Source: Glycine soja
Taxonomy: Eukaryota; Streptophyta; Magnoliopsida; Fabales; Fabaceae
Direction of reading: 5' to 3'
Length of the DNA stretch: 64,000 bases
Assembly (NCBI RefSeq): GCF_004193775.1
Contig: NC_041008.1
Coordinates: forward strand, 13,473,731-13,537,730
Shown here: piece after piece, positions 1-12,597 of the stretch
How the letters are laid out: every line of letters begins with the position of its first letter
Position numbering within the stretch: the stretch's first letter is position 1
The notes under the pieces: model-generated
The model's input: the letters and a program-made list of their open reading frames with translations, nothing else
Told to the model about the DNA's origin: nothing
Databases searched by the model: none
Translations under genes and position numbers: made by a program

Positions 1-2285
1 ATTTGATGTAAACTGATTGCATGCCTGTTTTGTTTTGTTTTTATTTGTTGTGTGTATGTGTAAAAGCTATTTTGAGTTATTTTGGCTGGATATTGGGGCT
101 TGATTTTGTTATGTACTTTGTTGTCAGTTTCGTAGATTTGCCGCAAGTTCTTCTAACTGTAACCTTTGCTGCTCTTGCGGGTTGTATTAGGTTTTATTTT
201 ATAATCTTCAAAGTTAAAATACCATTTATTTCTTACAGCTGAAAGTAATAAGCATGTGCGTAGAGATAAAGATTTAGAACATGTTTTTCTATTTGATTTG
301 TTTCAGTTGTGGCTTCTGTTTTGTCAAAAGTACCTTGTAGGCCTTTGAAACTTACTTGGCTTGGGTCTTGTGTCAGATGTGTGTACCTATTGGTTACAAT
401 TGTTGAGCATGATATGTATGCACTTATTTCAAAGCCATTGTTTTGATATTTTTGAGGATGTTCATTTTTAATGTATCTTTAGTCTTTTCCAGGAAGGAAG
501 TAAGATGTAAATGACTGAATAACATATAACATATTATTCTAATGGTAGTTAATTTTACCTGCATTGGCATTTGGCTGTCAACTGACTAGCTATGTGGAGG
601 TAAAAAAATGGGAGTCTAATATTGAAATAAATGAAAAAGATGCAGTAAGCATGAAATCTTATAAGCATGAAGTTGGTCAAATGGCTTTGAATAAATGGCC
701 TGAGACTGATACTTCGAGTTAAAAGCACCTGCATCCACTCCCACCTGCGCCCCTGGTGAGGCCTCGCACATGGGGAAATAAGAAGAAAGGAAGAGGCAAC
801 AAGAAAGGAAATGCCACTTCTTTGTGGAATTGTACTGCTATTATATGAAAAGCCACATTCATTTGTGGTGGCTGACTACTAATTTGATACAAAACATCTG
901 TTTGAAAACCTTTCCCTCTTATCCTACTACATTTTAAGTTTTGAAGCAGTAAATGTCCAGTGAGTAGCTAGTATAAGTTTGTGGGGGACATGAGTCATTT
1001 AGGGAAAACAAACATGCTTCTTACTCTGATCTTGGTCTAAAGACACACAATCAGAGCTATCATTTCAAACTTGTTTGGATCAGTAAAACCCAAAGGGAAT
1101 GCAAGGGTAAAGATTGTAGAATTATTTGTGAAGGAATGAAATAGGATTGAAGGATATTATATATTAGTGATAATTCCTGTATTTGTAATCTTTGATGTGT
1201 TTGTGTAACATAAAAGGGACCTCTTTCAGGGGGAAGGAAAAGGAGGTGATTTCTTTCTACTATTTGTTGAAGAGAATGAGTTCTTTTTCATTATCTGGGT
1301 GAACAATTTTTTAAGTCCTTCTATGGAAGAAAGACCGATACAAGAGGAGAGTAGAAAATCATTTTGAGGGAATATTATTTCCTTGTTATTTTATATTCCT
1401 TTTGTAATTCGTTTGAATGGAAGATCAAATAGTTATCTATAAAACCCCCTAATATGTTTCACAAATTTTAAGTTGGTGGATCTTGTCTCAAATTTTAAGC
1501 GGTTTTTGGATTTTTTTTATTAAGAATACAGGAGACAACAAATATAATTACTAAAATGCAGTAAAAACTGAAAGATTAAAAGAGTAATTGTATGCACTTA
1601 TGTTCTTAGGACTTATCTTCATTATTGCCAATTTCAGTTTACAATGGAAGAGTATCTGCTCCCAACGATAGACTCAGTTTCAAAGGTGCTTTATACCTCC
1701 CAAACTTTAAAACAATAGGGTATTCCATAATAATAACATGACACATGTTCTGAAGAGACGCATAATCTCAAGTTCCTTGCAAGAAGCTAATTCCACAAGT
1801 TGGCCTTGAAATCTTCAGGTCACATAGCAGTAATTCCAACTATTGTGATATTGTGTAATTTAATATTACATGCTGCTACGAGTGTGGTGTCTTTTCTTCT
1901 CCCTCTCCATTTGCTTTACTTAACGGAACCAGTCAGTAAAAACAAAATAACTATTTGTTCTTTGATCAGTGCACTTTTGTATATACTTTGTTGAGCATCT
2001 ACAATCTACACTGATACCTTCTGTTTCTCATCTCAAAATGGACTGTGTTGTCAAGTATCAGTGAGTAGGATCTTGGGCATGCATTTTATGAAAATAGGTG
2101 CTTAATCCTATGATGCACGAATACATTCTTCTGATTTTTTCTTGAATGTGGGTTCCTCTCTTCTCAGGATCATTGGTGCCTTATTGTTTAATTAAATTAC
2201 ATAGGGCTCTGTGGTTGCTTTTTCTTTGCTCACCAATAATAGTGTTTTTTTTTTTTTTGGAACTAATGATTTCTGTTTTTATCAG
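1..2285 (+). other. Intron of the MORN-repeat gene (no exon recognised)
   Basis: The stretch is T-rich, has stops in all frames and ends in a pyrimidine tract followed by ATCAG just before the first recognisable exon. No MORN-like coding segment was found in it, so the upstream exons should lie left of the window. The short open frames at 21-242 and 1800-1994 have low-complexity hydrophobic translations and no domain, and look like chance. Confidence 0.6.
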
Positions 2286-3873
2286 AAATGGTGATGCATA
2301 TGCTGGTGAATACTTTGCGGATAAGATGCATGGGTTTGGGGTATATAGTTTTGCAAATGGGCATTGTTATGAAGGATCCTGGCATGAAGGAAAAAGGCAA
2401 GGTGTTGGAATGTATACATTTAGAAATGGAGAAACCCAGTCTGGTCACTGGCAAAATGGAGTCCTTGACATTCCAAGCACACAGAGTGCCACCTATCCTG
2501 TTTCTCCTGTTGGTGTCAATCATTCCAGAGTACTTAATGCAGTTCAGGTTCACCCTACATTTATGATTTAATTTACCTTAATATATTGTTTAATATTCTT
2601 TCACAATGTATCATTAGAGACAAAACAAGTTGCCGTAGAACAATCAGTTTGGGTGATTCTGTTTTGTCATTGCCACAATTGCTTTGATATTTTATGTCAA
2701 TGGCATAAGAATGTGTCAGTTTTTTCTGAGTAAATTGCTTTACTCTCTCTTGAGAGATTCTTAAATTACACTACCACCCTCTCTTGATCAGTGAATCCAA
2801 GTTACACCTTAATAATTTTCAATGTAAACGAACCTCTTAAAACAATTGTGAACTATTATGAATGTGCCTCCCAATAATATTTTATCCTTTTCTATTACTT
2901 ATAGTATCACTTGCAACTAGCTTTTAACATCTATTATCTACTTTGATATTTTAGAAGGTAAACGAAATTTTAAATACCTAAATTTATCTAAAAATTTGTT
3001 TCATCTTTTAAGGTCATGAAATTGATAGTAAATGTTCAGATTCAAAACTAGTTGTCAATCATGTCAATAATCAAAGCAAGAGAAAAAAAAAAAACTAAAG
3101 TTCATTTACATTAAAATAGACTCAGATGAAACTTATATTAATCGTTCAAGGAGAGAATAATTTAAGCATCTCTCAAGGGAGAGAAATTTACTTTTTTATG
3201 ATATGCTTTAGTTATGTGCTTTTGAATTTTTTATGATTTGAGTTATCGGAAATTCTGATTGGTATCCCATAACACATGTTTTATTGTAATTTTTTTTATT
3301 TTTGAATCTACAATTTGTCTATGTTTCTGTCTTGCTTAACTGAAATTTCAAGTAAAAAATAGTAGTGCTACACATCCTGGAAAATTTAGCCAGAATTTTC
3401 ACTGATTTTAACTAGATTATGGGTTATTGGATAAGATAAAACGGTAGAAGTCCCTCATTTAACCATAGTCAATAAGTGTGCCATTCATTCTGTCAAAAAT
3501 TCCTTGTCTACAATTTTCCATGTTGTCAAAGCTGAGAGAATAGTCAGATAGTTGAACATTTTCTTTTATTATATGTTTCGAATTAGCTCATTTGTGTAGA
3601 AGGAAAGAAGAGATAAAATTAACTGCAAACAGTTAAAGTTTGCATCATTGGGAGCTTGCATTATTAATGATTTGTTTCTTTGTGAAAAAACAGGAAGCAA
3701 GAAGAGCAACTGAGAAAGCCTATGATGTGGCCAAGGTAGATGAGAGGGTTAATAGAGCAGTAGCAGCTGCTAACAGAGCAGCCAATGCAGCTAGAGTAGC
3801 TGCTGTCAAGGCCGTGCAAAACCAAATGCATCATAACGTTAACAGCATGAGCATCCCAATTCCCATTGTGTGA
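2286..3873 (+). CDS. MORN-repeat protein, last two coding exons (5' part outside window)
   Basis: Two exons are visible: 2286-2547 (acceptor ATCAG, donor CAG|GTTCAC) and 3694-3873 (acceptor AAACAG, TGA at 3871-3873). They join in frame as ...LNAVQ|EARRATEK. The first exon encodes about two and a half MORN repeats with the YxGxWxxGxxxGxG pattern, such as YAGEYFADKMHGFGVY and YEGSWHEGKRQGVGMY. The second encodes an Ala/Arg-rich helical tail (EARRATEKAYDVAKVDERVN, then alternating Ala/Asn/Arg) ending in SIPIPIV. Plant proteins of this type carry about seven or eight MORN repeats plus such a tail; MORN repeats are generally linked to membrane or phospholipid association, and the plant homologues are often mis-labelled SET7/9-like or PIP5K-like. 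Only the C-terminal portion is here. No frameshift or stop is seen. The exact cellular role is not readable from this fragment. Confidence 0.85.
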
Positions 3874-4330
3874 GGCTGTCAACTGCAAACTTTTGATAGT
3901 AGAGATGCACGATATCGTCTGAAGAGGTCGGTAGTTTAAACTGCTTTGTTTACACTGCCATCATCACCGCAGGCTGAATGAAAGCAAGCAGATTTATTAT
4001 CCATCTGCCATGAGTCTTGTATAGAGGGAGGAAGGGTGATGGCTTCCACATGGTAAAATAACTACATATACATATATAATTTTTCTCATTGCCTACATTT
4101 TGTAAATTTACGTAGATGTAAATGCTGGTGTGCGGGTGAAACCACTACCCAGCTACTGTTGTAAGATCGCTTGGTAAAATAAGGAGAGAAACAAACATCT
4201 GGCCTAAATTGTTCTATTTTTCCCAACTTGAGATATATTTCATGTCACCTGTTAACTAGAGTTTTCTATTGGTTAGATAAGGCATTGTGTTTTGTAAAAT
4301 TAAATGGTAAAGATGAATGTTTATAACTAT
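3874..4330 (+). other. Probable 3' UTR of the MORN-repeat gene
   Basis: This non-coding sequence directly follows the stop codon at 3871-3873 and is less AT-rich than the spacer beyond about 4330. AATAAA-like signals are diffuse (AAAATAAGG near 4175, TTGTAAAATTAAA near 4290), so the poly(A) site is not resolved. Confidence 0.4.
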
Positions 4331-7300
4331 ATTATATATGTAAGTAATATCAATAATTTTTTTTTGGTGTAAAAGGTTGAAAGCATGATTGGCTTAAAAG
4401 AATTTTGGGTGTGATGTTTTGGTTTATCTACCTAATGCCTGCACCTGTAATGTAAACTAAAACAATGCTCTTTATTGATTGGATTGCATCTTTAGTCAGT
4501 GGGGCTGGAAGAGCATGTGAGAAAAGCCGACTAGTGAGAGGAGGTGTAGATACAAGAGAGTTAGTTATTCACAATGTAAAATATTTACAGTCATTTAAAC
4601 AATGGATGATATATTTGTTGATTTTTAAAATAATTATTTTAATATAATTCAAATGGTAATTTATGTGTGTACTAACGTATAACATTGTTTTAAACATTAA
4701 ATTTTACATAGAATTGATTTTGAAAAAGTTGAGAAATAAATTCTATTAAAATGATTTTTTTATTGGAAAGTGTTAAAATTGATTTTATATCAGTAGATGG
4801 AAGGGGCCTTAATTATGAGTTGCTTCTAGCCAAACTTCACTTTGGATTCTAGAGTCACCAATTGAAACACCCTAGGGACGAAGCTAGATTATATATAAAA
4901 TAAAGAAAATAACGTTTTGACGAATGCCAATCCAAGAACTGCTTGTTGGGTTTTGCTTTATACCGATTACAAGTGAAATTTCTATATCTTTTAGAATTTA
5001 TTGACTATTGCTCTTATTAATACTCTAGCTAAGAGAATATTAATATAAAGAGCATTGTTTACTAAATTTTAGTAAACACATTTTATACCTATTGCTCTTA
5101 TTAATACTTTAGCATTTACAATCTTTATTTGTTTACTAAATTTTACTTTTGTGATTTTATAATTTTGATAAATTTCAGTTAATAACAAGAAAATGTATTT
5201 AAAAAGTATAAATTGTAAAACATTTACAGACTACGGTTTATGAGAGGTATAGTGAGTTGGTTTTATTGTCTTTTGTATGATTTTTCTCTTTTGTAAGAAC
5301 ACAACATTTTTTTGCCAAGATATTATAAGGGTTATTGATAATTGAGAAGTGATAAGTGAATGTTCTATCATTCTAAATACATTATCAATATTTAATATTT
5401 GTTTATTTTTCTTTTCTTACCATATTATGATATTGTTATTTATTAAATTTATATTTAATATCTGTATATCAATCTTTATTGTTGATAGTTGAATTTTTTT
5501 ATAATTTTTTTACCGCTTTGAAAGCCCAGAAGTTGTGGGCCTGTGGCTGTACTTTCTGTCAGACACATCCCATCAGTTGTTATTCTCTCGTCACCTCACG
5601 CCACCTATGATACACCATGGTGTTAATCCCGTTAACTCTCCATCCACGTTGGCTTCACCTTAATCTTACAACAGTATTAAAATGAAGTCGCATTTAGACA
5701 TTTAAGGTTGAGTGAAATAAATTAAAATGAAGTATAATAAAATAAAATAATTATTTTATTTTATTTTTATATTTTTACTGTATAATTGAAAAGAAAATTT
5801 CATTTCATGGTTCTCAATTTGGAAAACAAATAGGGATATTTAATGGATTTGTTTTATTTCATTTTATATAAGTATAAATATGTTTTTGATTTGTCAAATT
5901 TAAAGTTTTTATTTTTGTTCCTTGAATCAAAATTTATTTTTTTAATCTCTAAAGTTCATAAGATATTTTTCCTTTCTGTTTGTTTTTTTCAGTTTAAATA
6001 TATAATTTATGACAATTTTTTTTACTGAAAAAGGGATTAAAAAATATTTTACAAATTTGAGATTGGAAAATGAAATTTTTAATTTGGAATAAAATGATAT
6101 ATTTCAAATTTAAAGAAATAAAAATATATTTAAGTCTTAGTTAATCGGTCCAAGTAATTAAAGTTCAAAGTTTTAAGCCTACCAACAAAATAATTATTTT
6201 TTTGTTAAATTTTATAAAATAAAAATTATAATATGTTAGCAAAATGTACATGAGTGTTGACCAAAAAGACCTACTATATAATTATATAATGTAAAATAAA
6301 ATATTTTTTAAAAAAAATTATTTTAAGTCTTGATTATAGTTGGATAAGTCCTATGTCAGTCCAGAGTCGGATGGATGCAAGGGGGGCTAGGGCTCCCTCA
6401 TGATTTAACATAGAGAGTTATGATATTGCAATTTTATCTTGAGATGATTAGGTGCAGTTTGTGTATATGGGTTCGTCATTCATGTGAGACACTAGCTAGG
6501 AAGTTTTCTAGTGCCTTTAGAAGCCAGCTGGCGAATATATGGTTTGTGTTTGGAGATGGCATGATTCAGTTTTTGTGTGTAATTTGTTACATAAACTTTT
6601 TCTTGGCCTTTAGCATTCCTTATTCTATAGGGTCAGATTATAATCTAATGAAATTATTTTCTCAATAAAAAATATTGATAGTATATATTATAGTGTTAAA
6701 ACAGTTTATTAAAAATAATTCAAGCTTTTTATATTATATTATATATAATATACTATTTATCTTACTATAATATTTTGAAATTTAATAAGTTATAAGCATA
6801 CGTACACACATATGTATACTATATTAATATTATTATATTATAAGTATGTTTATATATGTTAACAATAAGCTTTCGAAAGAAAGTTCTTTTTATACTAAGC
6901 ACATGTTAATGTTTGATGTATTTGTATTCTATCAAATTTTAGGTTGTGTATAGGCCACTTATTTTATTTACGTATGAATGAAAAATATTGAAAATAAAAT
7001 TGATATGTAGATAAAAATTCATACAAACTACTCAACAATCTAATAGATAGTAGTAGAAAATTACTACACTGCCTAACAAATTTTGTAAGAAATAAATATC
7101 TATATAGTAGTCTTTTATTTATTTATTATGGTACATAAATATCTACCTGTTTTACATGTCCTACGAAATATAGGTTTGAAATAGAATTTTTTTAGTCATA
7201 GAGATTTTTATTATATTTCCTTATGCATACATTCGAAATAAATTCAGTTTTAATTTTATGTATTAAACTAATAAATATTTATGTTAAATTATTATTTATT

Positions 7301-7575
7301 AAATAATTATTTGCTAAAAAGAAATAGTTAAATAATTACAAAGAAAAAACAATCTAGTCCTCCGTTCAATAGAGTTTTAGATCCGTCTCTGCTTCAATCA
7401 AAAAGACCTAATATATCTTTTCATTTGATCTCTTCTTATTAATTATTTTATAAGCACTCTTTTTATTATTTTAAATGTTGTATGAGCAATTAGCAGTGTA
7501 CTTATATGACCTAATTGATTGGGATTTGTCACATTTCAATATATAACTTACTTATAGCTACTTACTTGCTCAGCA
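4331..7575. other. AT-rich intergenic spacer
   Basis: No coding gene is supported here; the open frames at 4465-4647, 5843-6028 and 6420-6668 are low-complexity. A 22-bp direct repeat (CTATTGCTCTTATTAATACT and two more bases) occurs at 5005 and 5089. A GC-richer island at 5515-5660 and another at 6345-6420 look like fragments of old repeats but could not be assigned. Confidence 0.6.
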
Positions 7576-8055
7576 TAGAAGAGGTAAAATAGAGGGTGCT
7601 TTTACAAATAATTTCCTTCAAAGGGTCTCTTTGTAAACAATTTCTGCAGAGGATCTTTTTTTAAAGATATCCCGCCAGCACTACCAGCGGGTTTTTCATG
7701 CATGGGGTTCCGCCACTCCCATTGGCGAGATATCCCATGCCATCAGCCCAACACCATCACCTCCATGCATCCATCATGTCCATGCATCCATTATCCATAA
7801 CAATTTCCGCCAGTGCTATTTGCGGGATTCCTTAAGGCTGGTTTGATTCCCTTCACCCGTTAGTGTAACAGTGCAACATGTGAGGGGATGAGGGGTAGGT
7901 TTCAATATAGGGTTCATGCATGCTGTGTCCTTTTTGCTAGGGTTCAATATAGGGTTTTCAAAAATAATGAAGAAAAAATTAAACATGTTCAGGGTTTAAG
8001 AAATAACAGGCTTTAATTTTTTTTTTAACGTTGTAAGGAAAGTTTTTCCTTTGCC

Positions 8056-8064
8056 TTTAAATAG
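8056..8064 (+). promoter_or_regulatory. TATA-like box of the MULE-1 transposase gene
   Basis: TTTAAATAG is followed about 30 bases later by a CT-rich leader (8100-8116) and a non-coding first exon that appears to end at the donor G|GTATGA (intron from 8206). This is the usual layout of a plant promoter with a 5' UTR intron. It is inferred from sequence only. Confidence 0.4.
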
Positions 8065-8205
8065 GAGTCTTTGCACCTACAATATTCACCAAATATGCAT
8101 TCTTCTCTTCTCTTCTGATTGAGTGTTTTGAGTTTTTGGAGTTTAAGTTTGTGGTGTTTGAAACAAAATTTGATTGGTGGTGGTGTTATTGAAAGCTTCA
8201 ATTAG

Positions 8206-9599
8206 GTATGACGTAAATTTTTATATTATTATTATTCAATTTTAGTTAGTAATTGTTTTAGTTAGTAATGATTTGAGTTAGTAATTATATTACTTAAATT
8301 TTCAATCAGGTAATATAATTAGAATTGATATTTAATTATTTGTAATTATTTTAGTTAGTAATTATATTTAAAATAAAATATAAGTGAATTAAAGAAAATA
8401 TTAGATAGTATTAGATAGATGTATTTAATTTTTTGAAGTATTTTATAGTGTAAAAATAATCTAATGTTATATTAGATAGTATTAGATAGATGTTATATAG
8501 ATGTTATTTGTTATAGACGGGAGAGTAGGGAGATGTGTTTAAAAAAAAAGTAGATAATATTATATAGGTGTGCTTAATTTGTCGTAGTTATGACTAGTGT
8601 AAAAATAAATTAATTTTATTTGTTATAAAAAATTGTAGATAATATTAGATAAGTGCGTTTATAAAATACTGTGTTTAAATTTTTATACATATATCTAGTG
8701 TTAAAAAAATATTTCTTGTTAGAATTTTTGTAATGTTATTTGTTATAAAATAAATGATAGATAGTATTAGGTAGGTGCGTTAAAAAAATATTTGTGTTTA
8801 AATCTTCATAATTATTTCTAGTGTAAAAATAAATTAATGTAATTTGTTATAAAAAAAATTATAGATAATATCAGGTTACGACCGTTTAAAAAATACAATC
8901 CGTTTTTAATTTTTTTTACTTATTTGTAGTGTACAAAAAATTAATGTCATTTGATATAATTTTTTTTATAGATAATATTAGGTTACGTTCGTTTAAAAAA
9001 TACTACATGTTTTTAATTTTTTGTACTTTGTAAAAATAAATTAATGCCATTTGTTTTAAAAAAAAACTTATAGATAGTATTAGGCAGGTGTGTTTAAAAA
9101 ATATATGTGTATAATTTTTTTAGTTATTTCTAATATAAAAATAATTCAATGTTATTTGTTGTTTAAAAAAATTATAGATAGTATTAGGTTGTGTCCATTT
9201 AAAAAATACTATGTGTTTTTAAAAAATAATTCAATCTTAATTGTAGATTTAGAATATTTAATTTTTAAGTTATTAAAATTGTTCCGAGATGAAGTTTTAT
9301 TATTTTTTGAATGAACTTTTAATCTGTAGTATTTATTAGATATAGATAAATGTTTTTAATTGAAGATTTGTTATTTTTTAGTATGTCTCCCATTTTAATA
9401 CCCATTTTAATTGAAGATTATTTGATCTGTAGTATTTATTAGATTTATATATATTTTTTTAGAATTAACTTATAATTTGTAGTGTGTTACTTTTTAGATT
9501 TAGAGTATTTAATTTTGGAGTTAATAAAATTGCTTCGAAGTTTAATTTTTGTTAGTATGATCAATTATTTGATTAATTATTTATAAATTTTTTTTGTAG
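8206..9599 (+). other. Probable 5' UTR intron of MULE-1 transposase
   Basis: A GTATGA donor at 8206 and a TTTTTGTAG acceptor ending at 9599 enclose about 1.4 kb of very AT-rich DNA. The acceptor is 17 bases before the transposase ATG. Much of the intron is a degenerate tandem array, described separately. Confidence 0.5.
8630..9240 (+). repeat. Degenerate tandem repeat, about 102-121 bp period
   Basis: The anchor GATARTATYAGG recurs at 8638, 8760, 8864, 8971, 9073 and 9177. Each copy is followed by a (G)TTTAAAAAATAC-like stretch and AAAATAAATTAATG.CATTTGTT. Weaker, shorter-spaced copies occur at about 8400-8560. The array sits in the leader intron of the MULE-1 transposase. The 74-residue open frame at 9090-9314 is part of it and is not a gene. 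Confidence 0.75.
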
Positions 9600-9616
9600 G
9601 TATATTTTGGTATAAG

Positions 9617-12393
9617 ATGAATTCTGTCATAGTAGTCTTATATTTCAATGAAAGGGTATATGAAGAGAATACCGATATAATATTTGAAGACAGTAAAAAA
9701 GCAATTCAAATTAATCGTGGAATGAGTTATAATGCTTTGAAAAAAAATAGGAGAAAGGTAAGGTTAGCAAATAATGAAATTATTTCTTGTATAAGCGGCA
9801 GATTTTTAGTTTCAGAAAAATATATTGCATTACAAATTTATGATGACGAAGATGTTGAAACTATGATTGAAATTTTTCGGCAACAAGAACAAATGCCAAT
9901 TTTAGAATTATACATAAAAAAGGATGTTGTTGGTGGTTCTGCGTTTCATTATACAAATTCTGTTAGATCATGTGGACATAATTTATCTAATAATGAGACA
10001 GAATCGCCAAGGAATGTAAACAATTTACATGAGGATGAAGATGATGATGATTATCTTGTGTCTAATTCATATGTTGAAGACTCTTTAGATGAAGATGATA
10101 GTGTTGATGGTATATCTAATATAGATGATGAAGTCGCTCACATGGTTCAACCAGTTACAATTGTTCAACCAAGAGAAGGTATATTTATTTCAATTTTAAA
10201 AAGAGTTGAATACATTAATCATTTTATAACATTTGTATTTAATGATAAATAAAAATTTTGCTGAAATTGACATGAATTTTATTTTGTTACATATTTGGTG
10301 TAGAAGGAATTCAAAATCCATTTTGGAATGATACTTTTCATATAACAATATCAATTGGAGTCATCCTGATGAGGAGGACATTTGCGGATTGGAGATGGCA
10401 TCTACTTTTAATGTTGGGCAAGAATTATATGTTGGTTTGGATTTTGATAGTAAAGATGCTTTAAAAAATCCACTCAAACAATATGTTATGAAGGTGCATC
10501 AAAGTTTTAAAGTTCTTGAAACAAAATCGCACAAATATATTGTTTGTTGCCCAAATAAAAGCGCAGAGTGTTCATGCCCATTTTATATGAGGGCAATTTT
10601 ATCTAAAAAAACCGATTCATAGAAAGTGACACAATGGGGTGGACCACACACATGTCTGAATATGACTATGACACAAGATCATGAGAAGCTTGATTCAGAT
10701 TTCATTGCCACTTGTGTAGTAGGTACGTGTTTTATGCTCATATTATCCTACTTTTGCATTTTTTGGTTATTTAAATTTTGTTATTTTATTAACAGACATG
10801 ATTAGAGAAGATCCATCAATAAAAGTTTCTTTGATTCAAGAAAGGATAAACAATGAATTTTCCTATAAGGTTTCATACAAAAAAGCATGGATCACAAAAC
10901 AAAAAGCGATTGCAATTGAATATGGCGATTGAGAAAAGTCATATGTGAAACTTTCATCGTGGCTAAAACACATGCAAAATCACTCTCCTGGATCCTATTT
11001 TCAAATACTACATGATGATTTTATTGTTGGTAACACGGTGAGTCATGAATATCGTCAGTTTGATAGAGTATTTTGGACTTTCAATCAATGTAAAGAGGCT
11101 TTTAATTATTGTAAGCCAATCATACAAGTTGATGGCACACATTTATATGGGAAATACTGTGGGACCCTGTTGATGGCCACATCACAAGATGGAAATGGTG
11201 GTGTTCTTCCTCTAGCATTTGCCATAGTCGAAGGTGAAACGTTAATAGTGTGGTCATGGTTTTTGGCACACTTGCGTGAATACGTGATAAATAAAAATGG
11301 TATTTGTCTCATATCTGATCGTCACGCGAGTAGAAAGTCTGTTGTTGCTAACGAACATCTTGGTTGACAACCTCCCCACGGTTATCATGTTTACTGCATC
11401 CGACACATAGCAAGCAATTTCAATCGAAAATTCAACAATGCCAAACAAAAAGAAATGTTGAAGAAATTGGGTAAGATTTAATTTATAATATGATGTTAAT
11501 TGATGTTTGACATATACTTCAAATTGTTGTTGCTAACAAAACCTTCTGATGCAGGCTACACTCCTTGCAAACATACATTTGATCATAATTTAGAAAAGTT
11601 TTGTCAGTTGAGTCCAACCATATGTACATGGATTGATCGCATTTCAAAGGAAAAATGGAGCATGACTTATGATAAAAAGGGACGTAGATATGGTCACATG
11701 ACGACCAACCTCTCAGAATGTGTTAATAAGGTATTGAAGGATTGTCGCAACCTATCACCGATAACAGCTTTGGTGAAATCCACATATAGTAGGTGTCGAA
11801 AGTACTTTGTTGATCGTGGTCGCCAAGCCCAAAGGCAGTTAAATGAAGGACAAGTATATTTTTCTAAGGTTGTTAAAGAACTTCAAAAAAATCAAGAACA
11901 AGCTTGTTCGCACATTGTCTGCGTCTATGATATCCACTCGACAAGGTTTGAAGTAGAGGAGACCTTCAATCCTAGAACGCAACGTGGTGGACAAAAGTGG
12001 GCAGTTAACTTGAATGACCATTATTGTCAATGTAGAAAGTATTCTGCTTTTCACTATCCATGTTCACACATTATTGCTGCTTGTGGTTACGTGAGCATGA
12101 ATTACTTCCAATATGTAGATGTTGTTTACACAAATGAGCACATCGTAAAAGCTTATTTCGCGCAATGGTGGCCTCTTGGGAATGAAGCGGCTATTCCTCC
12201 TTCTGATGAGCCATGGACACTTATCCCTGATCCAAGTACAATTCGTGCGAAAGATCGGCCAAAATCAACAAGGATAAGGAATAAGATGGATTGGCTGGAA
12301 GCATCTGAGCACCGACAAAAATGTAGTAGATGTGGAAGAGAATGACACAACAGACGCCGATGTCCAATGCAATCTGAATGTGGAAGTTCTTAA
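9617..12393 (+). pseudogene. MuDR-type MULE transposase, inactivated
   Basis: Exons by eye are 9617-10178, 10304-10722, 10796-11470 and 11555-12393. Order: an N-terminal region as in MuDR-type elements, an acidic Asp/Glu-rich linker, a MuDR DNA-binding segment (FNVGQELY, then CCPNKSAECSCPF), the MULE transposase core (VDGTHLYG with Asp codon 11131-11133; LISDRHAS with Asp 11317-11319; NLSECVNK with likely Glu 11716-11718), a SWIM zinc finger (CQC-x9-CSH, about 12025-12072) and a C-terminal CCHC knuckle (CSRCGRE...HNRRRC). Such enzymes cut and join element ends in the nucleus. Lesions seen are a one-base deletion near 10341 and in-frame stops at 10620 (TAG), 10930 (TGA), 11365 (TGA) and 12343 (TGA). 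The first three fall where relatives have Trp; the last splits the zinc knuckle. Catalytic positions are retained, so the decay appears fairly recent. Confidence 0.88.
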
Positions 12394-12597
12394 ATTAATT
12401 GATTTATGTATTTTATTTGTCTACTTGAATGAAATGGAACCTATCGATGATAAGTTTGTTTTTTAAATTAGTTATTATTATATTTCTGTGCGCGCCATAA
12501 ACTTAATCAATTGGTTAACATTCATAACATAAATGATAATACAAGTCTAAAATTTAAATTAAAAACATACAAAAAAATTTAAATACTAAAAAGAAAA

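Noticed and set aside
5843..6028. Phe-rich 61-residue frame
   Set aside because: It results from poly-T-rich spacer DNA.
9090..9314. 74-residue frame upstream of MULE-1 transposase
   Set aside because: It is made of the degenerate tandem repeat in the leader intron.
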